This document shows, one piece after another, positions 8,555 to 16,907 of a DNA stretch of 36,815 nt (position 1 is its first letter; each line of letters opens with the position of its first letter). Location: NCBI GenBank assembly GCA_903831865.1, contig CAIKZH010000076.1, forward strand, positions 1 to 36,815, read 5' to 3'. Below the pieces are notes generated by a model that did no database searches, had not been told where the DNA came from, and saw nothing but the letters and a program-made list of their open reading frames with translations. The translations under genes and the position numbers were made by a program. Source of the stretch: an uncultured Coriobacteriia bacterium (lineage in GTDB: Bacteria; Actinomycetota; Coriobacteriia; Anaerosomatales; PALSA-660).

Positions 8555-10306
8555 CTAGAGCACCTCGATTCCGGCGATTTCCTCGGACAGCTTCGTCGTG
8601 TACGCCTGCATGAAGGTGATCGCCTCTTCGTGTGGGGTCGTCTTGAGTCCGGCGATCGTGTCCCGGATCGGCGTGTCGAGCACCTGGTGCAGAGACACAC
8701 CCCTGTTCAGAGCGGCCACTGCCGCGTCGGAGAAGGCCAGGATCACCCGGAGCAGCCAGTACGCCTTGACGGGCGGGCAGTACGCGTCGACCGCGTCGAA
8801 CGCGAACTGCTGGAGGAAGTCCTCTCGAAGCATCCGCGCGACCTCGAGGATGACCTTCTCGGATTCGGGCAGTGCGTCCGGGCCGACGAGCTGCACGATC
8901 TCCTGAAGCTCGGTCTCCTTCTGGAGGATCGACATCGCGCGCTCACGGTGAATGAGCCAGTCGGCCGCGACGTTCGTCTCGTACCAGCCGCGCACCTGCC
9001 CGAGGAACAGCGTGTAGCTCTTCGTCCAGGAGATGGCCGGGAAGTGCCGGCGGTGCGCGAGGGACGTGTCGAGCGCCCAGAAGGCTCCGGTCACTCGAAG
9101 GGAGTTCTGGGTCATCGGCTCGGACATGTCGCCACCTGCCGGAGAGACCGCGCCCACCATCGTCACCGAGCCGACGCGGTCGTCGCTGCCGAGCGTCTCG
9201 ACTCGGCCGCTGCGCTCGTAGAAGGACGCGAGCCGAGTGGCGAGGTACGCCGGGTAGCCTTCCTCGCCTGGCATCTCCTCGAGCCGACCGGAGACCTCGC
9301 GAAGCGCCTCGCCCCATCTGGAGGTGGAGTCGGCCATCATCGCAACGTGGTAGCCCATGTCGCGGTAGTACTCCGCGAGCGTGGCGCCCACGTAGATCGA
9401 CGCCTCGCGGGCCGCCACCGGCATGTTCGACGTGTTGGCCACGAGGACCGTGCGGTCCATCAGAGGAGCGCCTGTGCGCGGATCTTCGAGCTCCGGGAAC
9501 TCCGTGAGCACCTCGGTCATCTCGTTGCCGCGCTCGCCGCAGCCGATGTACACGATGATGTCGACGTCCGCCCACTTCGCCAGCGACTGCTGGGTGACCG
9601 TCTTCCCGGTCCCGAATCCGCCCGGGATGATGGCGTTGCCGCCGAGGGCGATCGGGAAGAAGGTGTCCAGGATCCGCATGCCGGTGGTGAAGGGCGTGGT
9701 CGGGTCGAGCTTCCGGGTGTAGGGCCGGCCTTCACGAACGGGCCAGCGCTGCGCCATCGTGAGCTCGCTGCCGTCCTCCAAGCGGGCGATCACTTCGTCG
9801 ACGGTAAAGTCGCCGGCCTCCGCGATCCACGCGAGCTTGCCCGACTGCCGTGGCGGCACCATGACCTTGTGGACGATCGTCCGCCCCTCCTGCACGGTGC
9901 CGAGCACGTCCCCGCCGACGAGGTCGGCGCCGGTCTCCGCGACCGGGACGAACGGCCACTTCTTCTCCCGGTCGAGCGCCGAGGCGACGGTGCCCCGCTC
10001 GATGTAGTCACCGGTCTGCGCGGCGATCACCGGCAGTGGGCGCTGCACGCCGTCGTAGATGGACGACAGCAGTCCCGGCCCCAGTTCGACCGTGAGCGGA
10101 GCCTCGGTGGACTCCACGTGGTCGCCGACCATGAGTCCCGAGGTGTCCTCGTAGACCTGGATGGTCGCGAGATCCCGCTCGAGACGGATGATCTCGCCCA
10201 TGAGACCTCGGGCGCCCACGCGCACGACGTCGTACATCTTCGCGCCGGTCATCTGTGAAGCGACGACGACCGGGCCGGTGATCTTGGATATGCTTCCTGC
10301 GATCAT
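8555..10306 (-). CDS. atpA: V/A-type ATPase catalytic subunit A
   Basis: ATP-hydrolysing or ATP-synthesising subunit. The 583-residue protein has the family length, starts [20 protein letters not shown] and carries Walker A GGFGTGKT at 229-236, followed by the [17 protein letters not shown] and [20 protein letters not shown] blocks. The non-homologous insert characteristic of A subunits, absent from F-type beta, lies between about residues 115 and 190. The ATG directly abuts the atpF stop (TAGATG). Whether the enzyme runs as a synthase or a pump cannot be decided from this subunit. Confidence 0.97.
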   Translation of the reverse strand: MIAGSISKITGPVVVASQMTGAKMYDVVRVGARGLMGEIIRLERDLATIQVYEDTSGLMVGDHVESTEAPLTVELGPGLLSSIYDGVQRPLPVIAAQTGDYIERGTVASALDREKKWPFVPVAETGADLVGGDVLGTVQEGRTIVHKVMVPPRQSGKLAWIAEAGDFTVDEVIARLEDGSELTMAQRWPVREGRPYTRKLDPTTPFTTGMRILDTFFPIALGGNAIIPGGFGTGKTVTQQSLAKWADVDIIVYIGCGERGNEMTEVLTEFPELEDPRTGAPLMDRTVLVANTSNMPVAAREASIYVGATLAEYYRDMGYHVAMMADSTSRWGEALREVSGRLEEMPGEEGYPAYLATRLASFYERSGRVETLGSDDRVGSVTMVGAVSPAGGDMSEPMTQNSLRVTGAFWALDTSLAHRRHFPAISWTKSYTLFLGQVRGWYETNVAADWLIHRERAMSILQKETELQEIVQLVGPDALPESEKVILEVARMLREDFLQQFAFDAVDAYCPPVKAYWLLRVILAFSDAAVAALNRGVSLHQVLDTPIRDTIAGLKTTPHEEAITFMQAYTTKLSEEIAGIEVL

Positions 10307-10639
10307 CTATCCTCGCCTCAGCGTGATGTCGAATCCGATCGCGCGTCGGATCAGACGGGACAGGTACGCCCTGTGTTCCTCGCCGAACGACAGCTTCTCC
10401 GCTATCGGCAGCGAGACGACTATCGGACGGTAGATCGAGTCGATCTTGCGCTGGAGTCTCTCGTCGATGGCGGCCATCATCGCCTCGTTGACCGCGATGA
10501 TCCCGCTCGAGTCGTCATCGACCAGGGTGCCGAGCGACTTCCGCGCCTCCTCCTGGCTGTCGGCCGTGACGACCTCGCAGCCCGCGAGACGGAATCCGTC
10601 CGCGTGCTCCGAGTCCGTGAGAACGACCAACTTATACAA
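10307..10639 (-). CDS. atpF: V/A-type ATPase subunit F, TTG start
   Basis: Small central-stalk subunit that binds subunit D. The 110-residue protein has the expected Rossmann-like beginning YKLVVLTDSEHADGFRLAGC and the segment DDSSGIIAVNEAMM. The start codon is TTG at 10639, since no ATG or GTG precedes the conserved strand; AAGGGA lies nine bases before it. The gene overlaps the 3' end of atpC by 8 nt, which suggests coupled translation. Confidence 0.92.
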   Translation of the reverse strand: MYKLVVLTDSEHADGFRLAGCEVVTADSQEEARKSLGTLVDDDSSGIIAVNEAMMAAIDERLQRKIDSIYRPIVVSLPIAEKLSFGEEHRAYLSRLIRRAIGFDITLRRG

Positions 10640-11717
10640 GGATGAGTTCCCTTCTCATGCGATCGGCGGGCATGCCCACCGAGTTCCCCTTGACGATGAT
10701 CCTCAGATTCGTGACCTCGTTCTGCTTCGCCCACAGGTAGCTGATCACGATGCCGACCCCCAGCGGGTCGCCTCGCCCGGCATCGAGCGCCTTGCGAAGC
10801 ACGTAGTCTTCGAGTGCACGCTCGAAGACCGCGATGGACCCCTCCTGTTCGAAGCGCACGACCACTGCCTCCAGACGGCCCGTGTAGGGCGTCGACTTGA
10901 GCGCATCGAGCACTTCGTCGACATCGGAGAGGGCCGCCATCTGGAGGAAGAGCTCCCGGTCGATGTGGGCGCCTCCCTCCAGGAAGAAGCTCGACGGGTC
11001 CACGTCTCCGATGTCGCTCTTGAGGAGCCGGAAGGTCGAGAGCAGATTGATCGAGTCGACCTGCAATCCGAGGACACCGCGCGCGAGCGCCGTGTTCACG
11101 CCCCTGCCCGCGAGACGTTCCTCGGCCCACGCGTAGTAGAAGCGGTCCAGCGCCAGTTCGAGCAGAGCCAGATAGCCGTCGCTCTCATATTTCGTCAGGT
11201 TCTCTCGAAGCGGCTCGCCATAGGGTGACCCCCACGTCAGCAAGGTGTCCACGATCGACCTGGTGTCCGGCAGCCCGGCCAGAAGGCGCAGGTCCACCGT
11301 CCCGAGACTGCCCACGGCATAGAGACCGTCTTCGATCTCATCAGCACTGAGATGGACGTGCTTGCCCCGGATGACCGACTTGATGTTGAAGAGGTCCCAC
11401 CGACCGAGCAACGTGGTGACGAGGTCGTAAGCCTCAGCGTTGAGGAAGCCCATGATCTTGCGGAACGTGCGCACGATGTTCACTGCGAGAGCCTCGTCCA
11501 TGGTGGCCGGGGTGCGACCCTTGAGGGCCTCGGTCTCCACGTCGGAGCGGTACTCGGTATCCGCGAGCATCTGGAAGATCCGCGCGACGTCCGGGGCCTC
11601 GACGAGTTCCTCGAGGAACGGGCCCGCCAGCAGACGAGAGCGCATGCCTCGCACTCGCGCGTTGCCGTAACCGTAGTCACGACCCGAGGCGGGTGTCTTG
11701 ACGGCGGCCCGAACCAT
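10632..11717 (-). CDS. atpC: V/A-type ATPase subunit C (AC39/d family)
   Basis: Sits on top of the membrane rotor ring and couples it to the central stalk. About 361 residues, mostly helical, with the family blocks DYGYGNARVRGMRSRLL near the N-terminus, YDLVTTLLGRWDLFNIKSVI, and the C-terminal GDPLGVGIVISYLWAKQNEV followed by NLRIIVKG. Two starts are possible, the adjacent GTG at 11720 and ATG at 11717, as the sequence reads GTGATG. ATG is used here; both overlap the atpE stop. Confidence 0.93.
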   Translation of the reverse strand: MVRAAVKTPASGRDYGYGNARVRGMRSRLLAGPFLEELVEAPDVARIFQMLADTEYRSDVETEALKGRTPATMDEALAVNIVRTFRKIMGFLNAEAYDLVTTLLGRWDLFNIKSVIRGKHVHLSADEIEDGLYAVGSLGTVDLRLLAGLPDTRSIVDTLLTWGSPYGEPLRENLTKYESDGYLALLELALDRFYYAWAEERLAGRGVNTALARGVLGLQVDSINLLSTFRLLKSDIGDVDPSSFFLEGGAHIDRELFLQMAALSDVDEVLDALKSTPYTGRLEAVVVRFEQEGSIAVFERALEDYVLRKALDAGRGDPLGVGIVISYLWAKQNEVTNLRIIVKGNSVGMPADRMRRELILV

Positions 11718-12292
11718 CACGCGATGATCCGCGCTATGTCGGACTGTGAAGTCCGCCTGAACTTGCCGATGCGGTCCTCGACGGTGTTGCGCCTCAGCAC
11801 GTGGCCGCCGTCGGCCGACACCGTGAGGCCGCCGCGCGAAGAGCCGGTAACGTCGACGGACCCCGTGAGCCCGCTGGCCTTGAGCGCGTCGTTCGCCAAA
11901 GCCTTGTCGGCCGGGTGAACGGTGACGGTGACGTCCCCGCTGAGACCCTCCAGGGCCTCGGAGGCGAGAGCGCGGAAGAGCGCCTTGTACTCCGCGGTGC
12001 CGCGCAGTGAGTCCATCTGCGTCAGCGCCTCATCGAACGCATCTGACAGCGTCCGCTCCTTCACCCCGGACAGGAGCCGCCGCGAATCGAGCCGAGCGGC
12101 GTTGAGAACACGCGCCGAGCGCACCGCAGCCCGAGCACGGGCGGCGACCACCCGGGCGTCGCGGACCTTGGCCGCCTGCGCCTCAGCGTCCTCGATGATG
12201 CCCTTGGCCTGCTCACGAGCCGCCTCGAGTGCGAGGCCGCTCTCTTCGTCAGCTTCCTTGTCGAGCGCTTTGAAGATGTCATCGATCGCCAT
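11717..12292 (-). CDS. atpE: V/A-type ATPase subunit E (peripheral stalk)
   Basis: Peripheral stalk subunit that pairs with the G/H subunit and holds the head against rotation. The 191-residue protein has a long charged Ala-rich helix (about residues 10-100) and a C-terminal globular part containing GGLTVSADGGHVLRRNTVED, the conserved end-cap motif of E subunits. GAGGGGG precedes the ATG. It is located between atpK and atpC. Confidence 0.9.
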   Translation of the reverse strand: MAIDDIFKALDKEADEESGLALEAAREQAKGIIEDAEAQAAKVRDARVVAARARAAVRSARVLNAARLDSRRLLSGVKERTLSDAFDEALTQMDSLRGTAEYKALFRALASEALEGLSGDVTVTVHPADKALANDALKASGLTGSVDVTGSSRGGLTVSADGGHVLRRNTVEDRIGKFRRTSQSDIARIIA

Positions 12293-12322
12293 CGTGCACC
12301 CCCTCGACGGGTCGCGGAGATG

Positions 12323-12649
12323 CTAGCCGTTGATGAGGATCGCGGAGACGAATCCGAGCAGCACGATGATCTCGGGCAGTGCCTGCAGGGTGATGACCCA
12401 GATGGCCGCTTCGGGACGCTCGGCAAGGGTGCCGGCGCCTGCGGACCCGATCTTGCCCTGTGCGTAGCCGGCGGCCAGCGCCGACAGACCCATGGCGAGA
12501 CCAGCGGCCAGGGCTTTCACTGCGCCGAGCTGCCACGCGACGGCGACAACAGGGGCCGCCTGCTGGGCGAATGCCATGGCCGGCACCATCAGCACGGTCA
12601 GGAACACGCCTCCGAACAGCAGAGCCTTCGACAGTCGTTTTTCCATCAT
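12323..12649 (-). CDS. atpK: V/A-type ATPase proteolipid subunit K (rotor ring)
   Basis: Membrane rotor subunit that carries the coupling ion. The 108-residue precursor starts with KR-containing residues 2-5, a hydrophobic stretch (9-28) and a likely signal-peptidase site after AFA (28/29). Two transmembrane helices follow (about 36-62 and 82-106), with the ion-binding glutamate Glu93 in LQALPEIIVLLGF. Gln89 lies one turn before it; whether this supports Na+ rather than H+ coupling cannot be settled here. The ATG overlaps the atpI stop by 4 nt. A single-hairpin proteolipid implies a ring with one carboxylate per hairpin. Confidence 0.93.
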   Translation of the reverse strand: MMEKRLSKALLFGGVFLTVLMVPAMAFAQQAAPVVAVAWQLGAVKALAAGLAMGLSALAAGYAQGKIGSAGAGTLAERPEAAIWVITLQALPEIIVLLGFVSAILING

Positions 12650-14622
12650 GCCTGCCTTTCACCTCCGGACTTGTGGAACGGGCTGTACTGCGTGGTGCTC
12701 GTCTCGAAGAAATTCCCGAAGAACTCCAGGAAGTTGAGACGGAGAGCATGGATGGTCGGGCTGAACGCCGCGATCACGAAGTTGAGGGAGTGCAGGAGCA
12801 GGGCGATGATCACGCCCACGACGAGGTTGCCGCTCTTGATCGCGATGCCGTTGACCGCCTCGGCGAAGATCGCACCGGCCAGGCCGACGGCCATGATGCG
12901 GATGTAGCTCGCCATATGGGAGAAAGCCATGATCGTCTCGACCCCGCCCATCACGCCCCCACCGCGGATCGCGAACACGAATCCCGCCAGGGCGACGATC
13001 GCGAACACCAACTCGATCCAGATGGCCGCGCTGCCGAGCGTCGTGGCCATGAAACCGGCCCCGACCGCGATGAAGATCGCGAGAAGCAGCGTGAGGATCC
13101 CGCCGCGCTCCTGCAGGTGATGCTTGTTCTTCGTGCGGACGGCGTTCACCACGCCGAGCACCAGGCCCAGCAGCACCTGGATCACGCCCACGGCGACGGC
13201 CAGGATCATGAACACCATCACCGATTGGACCCGTTCGAACGGCAAGGTGATCGGGCCCAGGTGGATCTCGTGGATGATGTTGAGCATGCCCTTGCCGAAG
13301 ATGTTCCCGAAGAACTCCCCGTAGAGGAAGCCGAAAACGACGACCATCGTGGCGGCCGGGCCCAGCACAGAGGTGGCGAGCTGGATGCCGTCGTTCTGGC
13401 GATACCGGATGCGCAGCCAGATCACGATGGCCAGCATCACCAGGCCGTAGCCGATGTCCCCGACGATCATGCCGAAGAAGAGCGGATAGAAGACGAACAG
13501 CGACCACGTCGGATCGATGGTGCCGTACCGCGGCGTTCCGTAGACGCTGAGCAGGGACTCGAACGGCTTCATGTACGCCGGATTCTCCATGGAGACCGGT
13601 GTGTCCGCCATGTCCTTCTCGCCGATATCGAGCTGGTCGACGATGACGTCCTCTCCGAACGTCGCCTGCACCTCTGAGCGGAGCTTCAGAAGGTCGCTGA
13701 TGGGCACCCAGCCGGTGATGACGAAGGCGTATCCGGTCTGCCCGAACTCCGGTATCGCCGACATCTCGTCGAGCTTGTCGGTGAGAACGTCACGGATGGT
13801 CGAGAGCCGCAGGAACCACTTGTCTGAAGTGGCCTCGAGTTCCTTGCGGACCTCTTCGAGCTGACGGGGGATCGTCACCTGACGTTCGTGCATCGACGAA
13901 TACGCCTGGTCGAAAGGCATGTCCTGGAGATCGGATGGCAGCCTGATCTGATTCAGGTTCTCCATCGAGAGGAACTTGTGCACCGGCTCCGAGTAGGTCT
14001 TGGAGAAGACGACGATCGCCGCCGTGGTCGCGTCGTCGACGTCGGCGGAGACGATCTCGCACTGCTTGTGGGTGATCTCGTCCAGCTCGATCTTCAACTG
14101 GTCGAGCAGACCGCGATAGCGACGCTCGATCAGCAGCGCCACCGACTCGAACGCGCGCGTGGTGACGATCTGGCGCGCGAGCGGTTGGATCCGGTTGAGG
14201 ATCGGCTCGTAGCGAGCGAGAAGCGCGAGCTCGTCCTCCATCTGGGACTTGGACTGAGCGAGCGTCTTCGCCCGCTCCTCCACTTCGTCGATCACGCCGG
14301 TGACCTCACCGGCGAGGTCGCGCGCAGGCATGCGCCACAGCTCGAGGTAGGCCTTCTGCCGCGCGAGCTCGTCGACGCGCGTGCCGGGAAGGTGAAGGGC
14401 GCGGATGATGGCTCTCACCCGTATCAGCAGGTCCTCCATGCGGTCGCGCTCGGTGGCCTGCCCCACATCGACGGACATGTGCTGCACGGGGATCTCGCCG
14501 GCGTCGATCTTCTTGGTGAGGTCCTCGATATGAAGCGTTCCATGCTCATGGAGAAGGCTCACGACATCCATGAACCGGTTCTTCGGTCCGATGATCTCGA
14601 TCTTTGCCATCGGGACGAGCAC
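12646..14622 (-). CDS. atpI: V/A-type ATPase membrane subunit I (a subunit)
   Basis: Stator membrane subunit forming the ion half-channels beside the K ring. About 658 residues: an N-terminal cytoplasmic half (to about 330) with the coiled-coil region around residues 95-125, and a C-terminal half with seven or so membrane segments including YPLFFGMIVGDIGYGLVM and the functional segment MAFSHMASYIRIMAVGLAGA. The GTG at 14622 is preferred because GGGAGG lies eight bases upstream; the earlier in-frame GTG at 14631 is inside that ribosome binding site. Confidence 0.93.
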   Translation of the reverse strand: MLVPMAKIEIIGPKNRFMDVVSLLHEHGTLHIEDLTKKIDAGEIPVQHMSVDVGQATERDRMEDLLIRVRAIIRALHLPGTRVDELARQKAYLELWRMPARDLAGEVTGVIDEVEERAKTLAQSKSQMEDELALLARYEPILNRIQPLARQIVTTRAFESVALLIERRYRGLLDQLKIELDEITHKQCEIVSADVDDATTAAIVVFSKTYSEPVHKFLSMENLNQIRLPSDLQDMPFDQAYSSMHERQVTIPRQLEEVRKELEATSDKWFLRLSTIRDVLTDKLDEMSAIPEFGQTGYAFVITGWVPISDLLKLRSEVQATFGEDVIVDQLDIGEKDMADTPVSMENPAYMKPFESLLSVYGTPRYGTIDPTWSLFVFYPLFFGMIVGDIGYGLVMLAIVIWLRIRYRQNDGIQLATSVLGPAATMVVVFGFLYGEFFGNIFGKGMLNIIHEIHLGPITLPFERVQSVMVFMILAVAVGVIQVLLGLVLGVVNAVRTKNKHHLQERGGILTLLLAIFIAVGAGFMATTLGSAAIWIELVFAIVALAGFVFAIRGGGVMGGVETIMAFSHMASYIRIMAVGLAGAIFAEAVNGIAIKSGNLVVGVIIALLLHSLNFVIAAFSPTIHALRLNFLEFFGNFFETSTTQYSPFHKSGGERQA

Positions 14623-14674
14623 GTCGAGCACCTCCCACGATCGTTGCCACGGTGCCGCCCAGGGCGGCGCCGCT

Positions 14675-15049
14675 TCAAATCTGCGTGACGGCTCTCACGA
14701 TCGCCGTGGCGGCTTCCGCACGCTTGGCGGCAAGGGTCTTGGCGAGCGCCGCGGCGTCCGACTCGGCCTTCTTGCGTATGGCCGCGGCCTCCTTCTCGGC
14801 TGCTTCTATGGCTGACGCCTCGACCTCTTGCGCCAGGCGGTCCCCATCGGCGGCCTCGGCACGACCCACGATGTCAGCGGCCTTGCGCCGAGCTTCGGCG
14901 ACGATGTCGTCGGCCTGCTGCTTGGCTGCGAGGACGCGACCGGAGATCTCCGTCTCCTTCTCGCGGATGAGGTAGAGAGGCGACGCGGCATCGTGCTCCA
15001 CGACGTCCTCGTGGATGGCGATCTCCGCCAGGCGCTTCTCGTCTCCCAC
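14675..15049 (-). CDS. atpH: V/A-type ATPase subunit G/H (peripheral stalk coiled coil)
   Basis: Small Ala/Glu/Lys-rich helix that pairs with subunit E in the peripheral stalk. The 124-residue product is almost entirely predicted coiled coil (AAKQQADDIVAEARRKAADI and following), with no other domain. The start is GTG at 15049, preceded by GAGAGGAG; the frame stays open far upstream but that part is antisense-like and overlaps alr. It is the first gene of the ATPase operon. Family assignment rests on position and composition more than on specific motifs. Confidence 0.8.
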   Translation of the reverse strand: MGDEKRLAEIAIHEDVVEHDAASPLYLIREKETEISGRVLAAKQQADDIVAEARRKAADIVGRAEAADGDRLAQEVEASAIEAAEKEAAAIRKKAESDAAALAKTLAAKRAEAATAIVRAVTQI

Positions 15050-15276
15050 GGGCGGACTCCTCTCGCGCTTCGTTGCGACTGTCAGCGCACGAGAACCCAA
15101 GCCCGTTGCACGGGAACGTGCGCCATCGCCTAGGTTGTTCTCCTCGACGCGTGACAATCCTGCAAACGGATCGCGCGGCGGTCGCAGGCGGGGCGATGGC
15201 GCGGATGGAGGGCAGCGGTCCGCAGACAGGCGGGCCGCGCGGAGGCACGGCCACGCCACGGCGCGCAGGCGTGCGG
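15050..15276 (-). other. Leader region of the ATPase operon
   Basis: This 227-bp gap lies between alr and the first ATPase gene and should hold the operon promoter. Two weak candidates are visible: TTGTCA (15157-15152) with a 19-bp spacer to TAGGCG, and TTGCAG with a 17-bp spacer to GAGAAC. Neither is convincing. A short inverted repeat CCCG-TGCAA-CGGG is also present at 15102-15114. No protein-coding signal was found. Confidence 0.35.
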
Positions 15277-16401
15277 CTACTCCCCGACGTACACCCGTGG
15301 GAGGCGTGCTCCGTACCCGCAGGCGACTTCGTAGTCGATGGTGTCGAGCGTTGCCGCCTGCTCCTCCATCGAGATCCCGAGGGCCCCCTGGCGCCCTACC
15401 ACTACGGCCTCGTCCCCCGGCGAGATGGTCCCGGCGCGGGGAGCCTCCACCATGAGTTGGTCCATGCATATCCTGCCGACCTGGCTGCACTCACGCCCGC
15501 CGATCAGCACTCGCATCCGGTTAGAGAGGCCCCGCCGGACGCCATCCGCATAGCCAAGAGGAAGAGTGACGATCATCGTGGGCGACGACGCGTGCCAGAT
15601 CATGCCGTAGCTCACGCCCGCCCCCATGGGCACGCGGGCCACGCGCGTCACACGCGCCTTCACGCTCATGGCCGGCTCCAGTTCGACCAGACCGTGCGTC
15701 GACGGCGCCGGATGCAGCCCGTAGACCACGATGCCGCATCGCACCATGTCGAGGTGTGTCTCCGGCCTCAGGATCGTGGCGGCGCTGTTGGCAGCGTGCA
15801 CGACGCCCGGACGGATGCCCCGCGCGCGCATCTCTCCCACCGAGTCCGAGAACCGTTGCATCTGCTGCGCCTGCTCCCAGTCACCGGGGACATCCGCGCA
15901 CGCGAAGTGCGTGAACACGCCCTCCAGCGCCAGTGCGGGCAGACCCGCGAGACTCTCAAGGAAGTCGGATGCGTCCTCGTGCGGCACGCCCGCGCGATTC
16001 ATCCCGGTGTCGACCTTCAGATGGAACGGCGCGACGACGCCGTGCGCGGCAGCCGCTCTCCCCAACGCCTCGGCGAACTCTCGGGACTGCACGGACGGCG
16101 TGATCGTTCGCTCGACCAGCGTCGACGCGCTCGCGATGGGCGGCTCCGACAGGAGCAGCACAGGCGCGTCGATCCGCGCATCCCGGAGAGCCAGCGCCTC
16201 GTCGACGGTTGCGACGCCGAGGCGATCGGCGCCCGCTACGAGAGCGGCGCGGGCTATCCGCACGGCGCCATGGCCGTACCCGTCCGCCTTGACGACCGCC
16301 ATGAACAGCGTGCCGGGCGCGATGCGGGCCTTCATCGTTCGCACGTTGCGCGCGACCGCCCCGAGGTCCACCTCGGCCCAGGCCCAGCGCGACCCCTCCA
16401 T
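15277..16401 (-). CDS. alr: Alanine racemase
   Basis: PLP enzyme converting L-alanine to D-alanine for peptidoglycan. The 374-residue protein has the PLP-lysine motif AVVKADGYGHGA (Lys38) and the second catalytic base Tyr265 in GAGVSYGMIW, plus the GYADG and GRICMDQ motifs of the C-terminal domain. Length is normal for the family. It starts 2 bp after the CBS-domain gene and is the last gene of the glmS-acpS-nnr-CBS-alr run. A GGGAG-like ribosome site is not obvious, suggesting coupling to the upstream gene. Confidence 0.96.
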   Translation of the reverse strand: MEGSRWAWAEVDLGAVARNVRTMKARIAPGTLFMAVVKADGYGHGAVRIARAALVAGADRLGVATVDEALALRDARIDAPVLLLSEPPIASASTLVERTITPSVQSREFAEALGRAAAAHGVVAPFHLKVDTGMNRAGVPHEDASDFLESLAGLPALALEGVFTHFACADVPGDWEQAQQMQRFSDSVGEMRARGIRPGVVHAANSAATILRPETHLDMVRCGIVVYGLHPAPSTHGLVELEPAMSVKARVTRVARVPMGAGVSYGMIWHASSPTMIVTLPLGYADGVRRGLSNRMRVLIGGRECSQVGRICMDQLMVEAPRAGTISPGDEAVVVGRQGALGISMEEQAATLDTIDYEVACGYGARLPRVYVGE

Positions 16402-16403
16402 GT

Positions 16404-16868
16404 CTACTGACCCGACGACAGGGACCGCACGATGTCGGACTTGCTCACGATCCCGACCAGCTTCTTCCCGTCGAGCACCGGCACACGTGAGATGTCCCGC
16501 TCGACGAACAGAGTGGCCACATCCGTGACGAGCGCCTCTGGCGCCACCGTGATCGGGTCCGGGGTCATCACATCGCCCACCGTGGCGCCCACGGCCTTGC
16601 GAAGGGCCGCTTCGAACCTGTCGGTCGAGCCGGGCGCGAAGACGTAGCCGCCCAACAGGCTCAGGTAGGTCGGGAAGTGCACCTTGGCGTCCTGCATGAT
16701 GAGGTCGCCCTCGGTGACGAATCCCGTCATCGAACCGTCGCTGTTGACGACGGGCAGCGCGCCCACGCGCTTGTCCGACATGAGACGTGCGGCCTCCGTC
16801 ACCGTCGTGTCAGACCCGACGGTGATCGGGTCGGCGGTCATGATGTCCCGTGCGGTGAGATCGGCCAT
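16404..16868 (-). CDS. CBS-domain-pair protein
   Basis: A 154-residue protein made of two CBS motifs (Bateman module) and nothing else. The first begins TARDIMTADPITVGSDTTVT (about residues 4-60), the second VGDVMTPDPITVAPEALVTD (about 97-150), separated by an aromatic linker. Such stand-alone modules usually bind adenine nucleotides and act as energy sensors on partner proteins; the partner here is unknown. It lies 39 bp after nnr and 2 bp before alr, so it is co-transcribed with cell-wall genes. Confidence 0.9.
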   Translation of the reverse strand: MADLTARDIMTADPITVGSDTTVTEAARLMSDKRVGALPVVNSDGSMTGFVTEGDLIMQDAKVHFPTYLSLLGGYVFAPGSTDRFEAALRKAVGATVGDVMTPDPITVAPEALVTDVATLFVERDISRVPVLDGKKLVGIVSKSDIVRSLSSGQ

Positions 16869-16907
16869 CGATGGTCCCTTCTTCGTCCTTCGTGGGCGCG
16901 CGCGGCT

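Noticed and set aside
15105-15160. A tiny minus-strand reading frame with GAGGAG upstream in the ATPase leader
   Set aside because: Only about 15 codons and no similarity to known leader peptides; chance is more likely.
14875-15490. Upstream extension of the ATPase subunit G/H frame across the alr gene end
   Set aside because: The extension is Arg/Pro-rich, overlaps alr out of frame, and the GTG at 15049 has a proper ribosome site and begins the helical protein.
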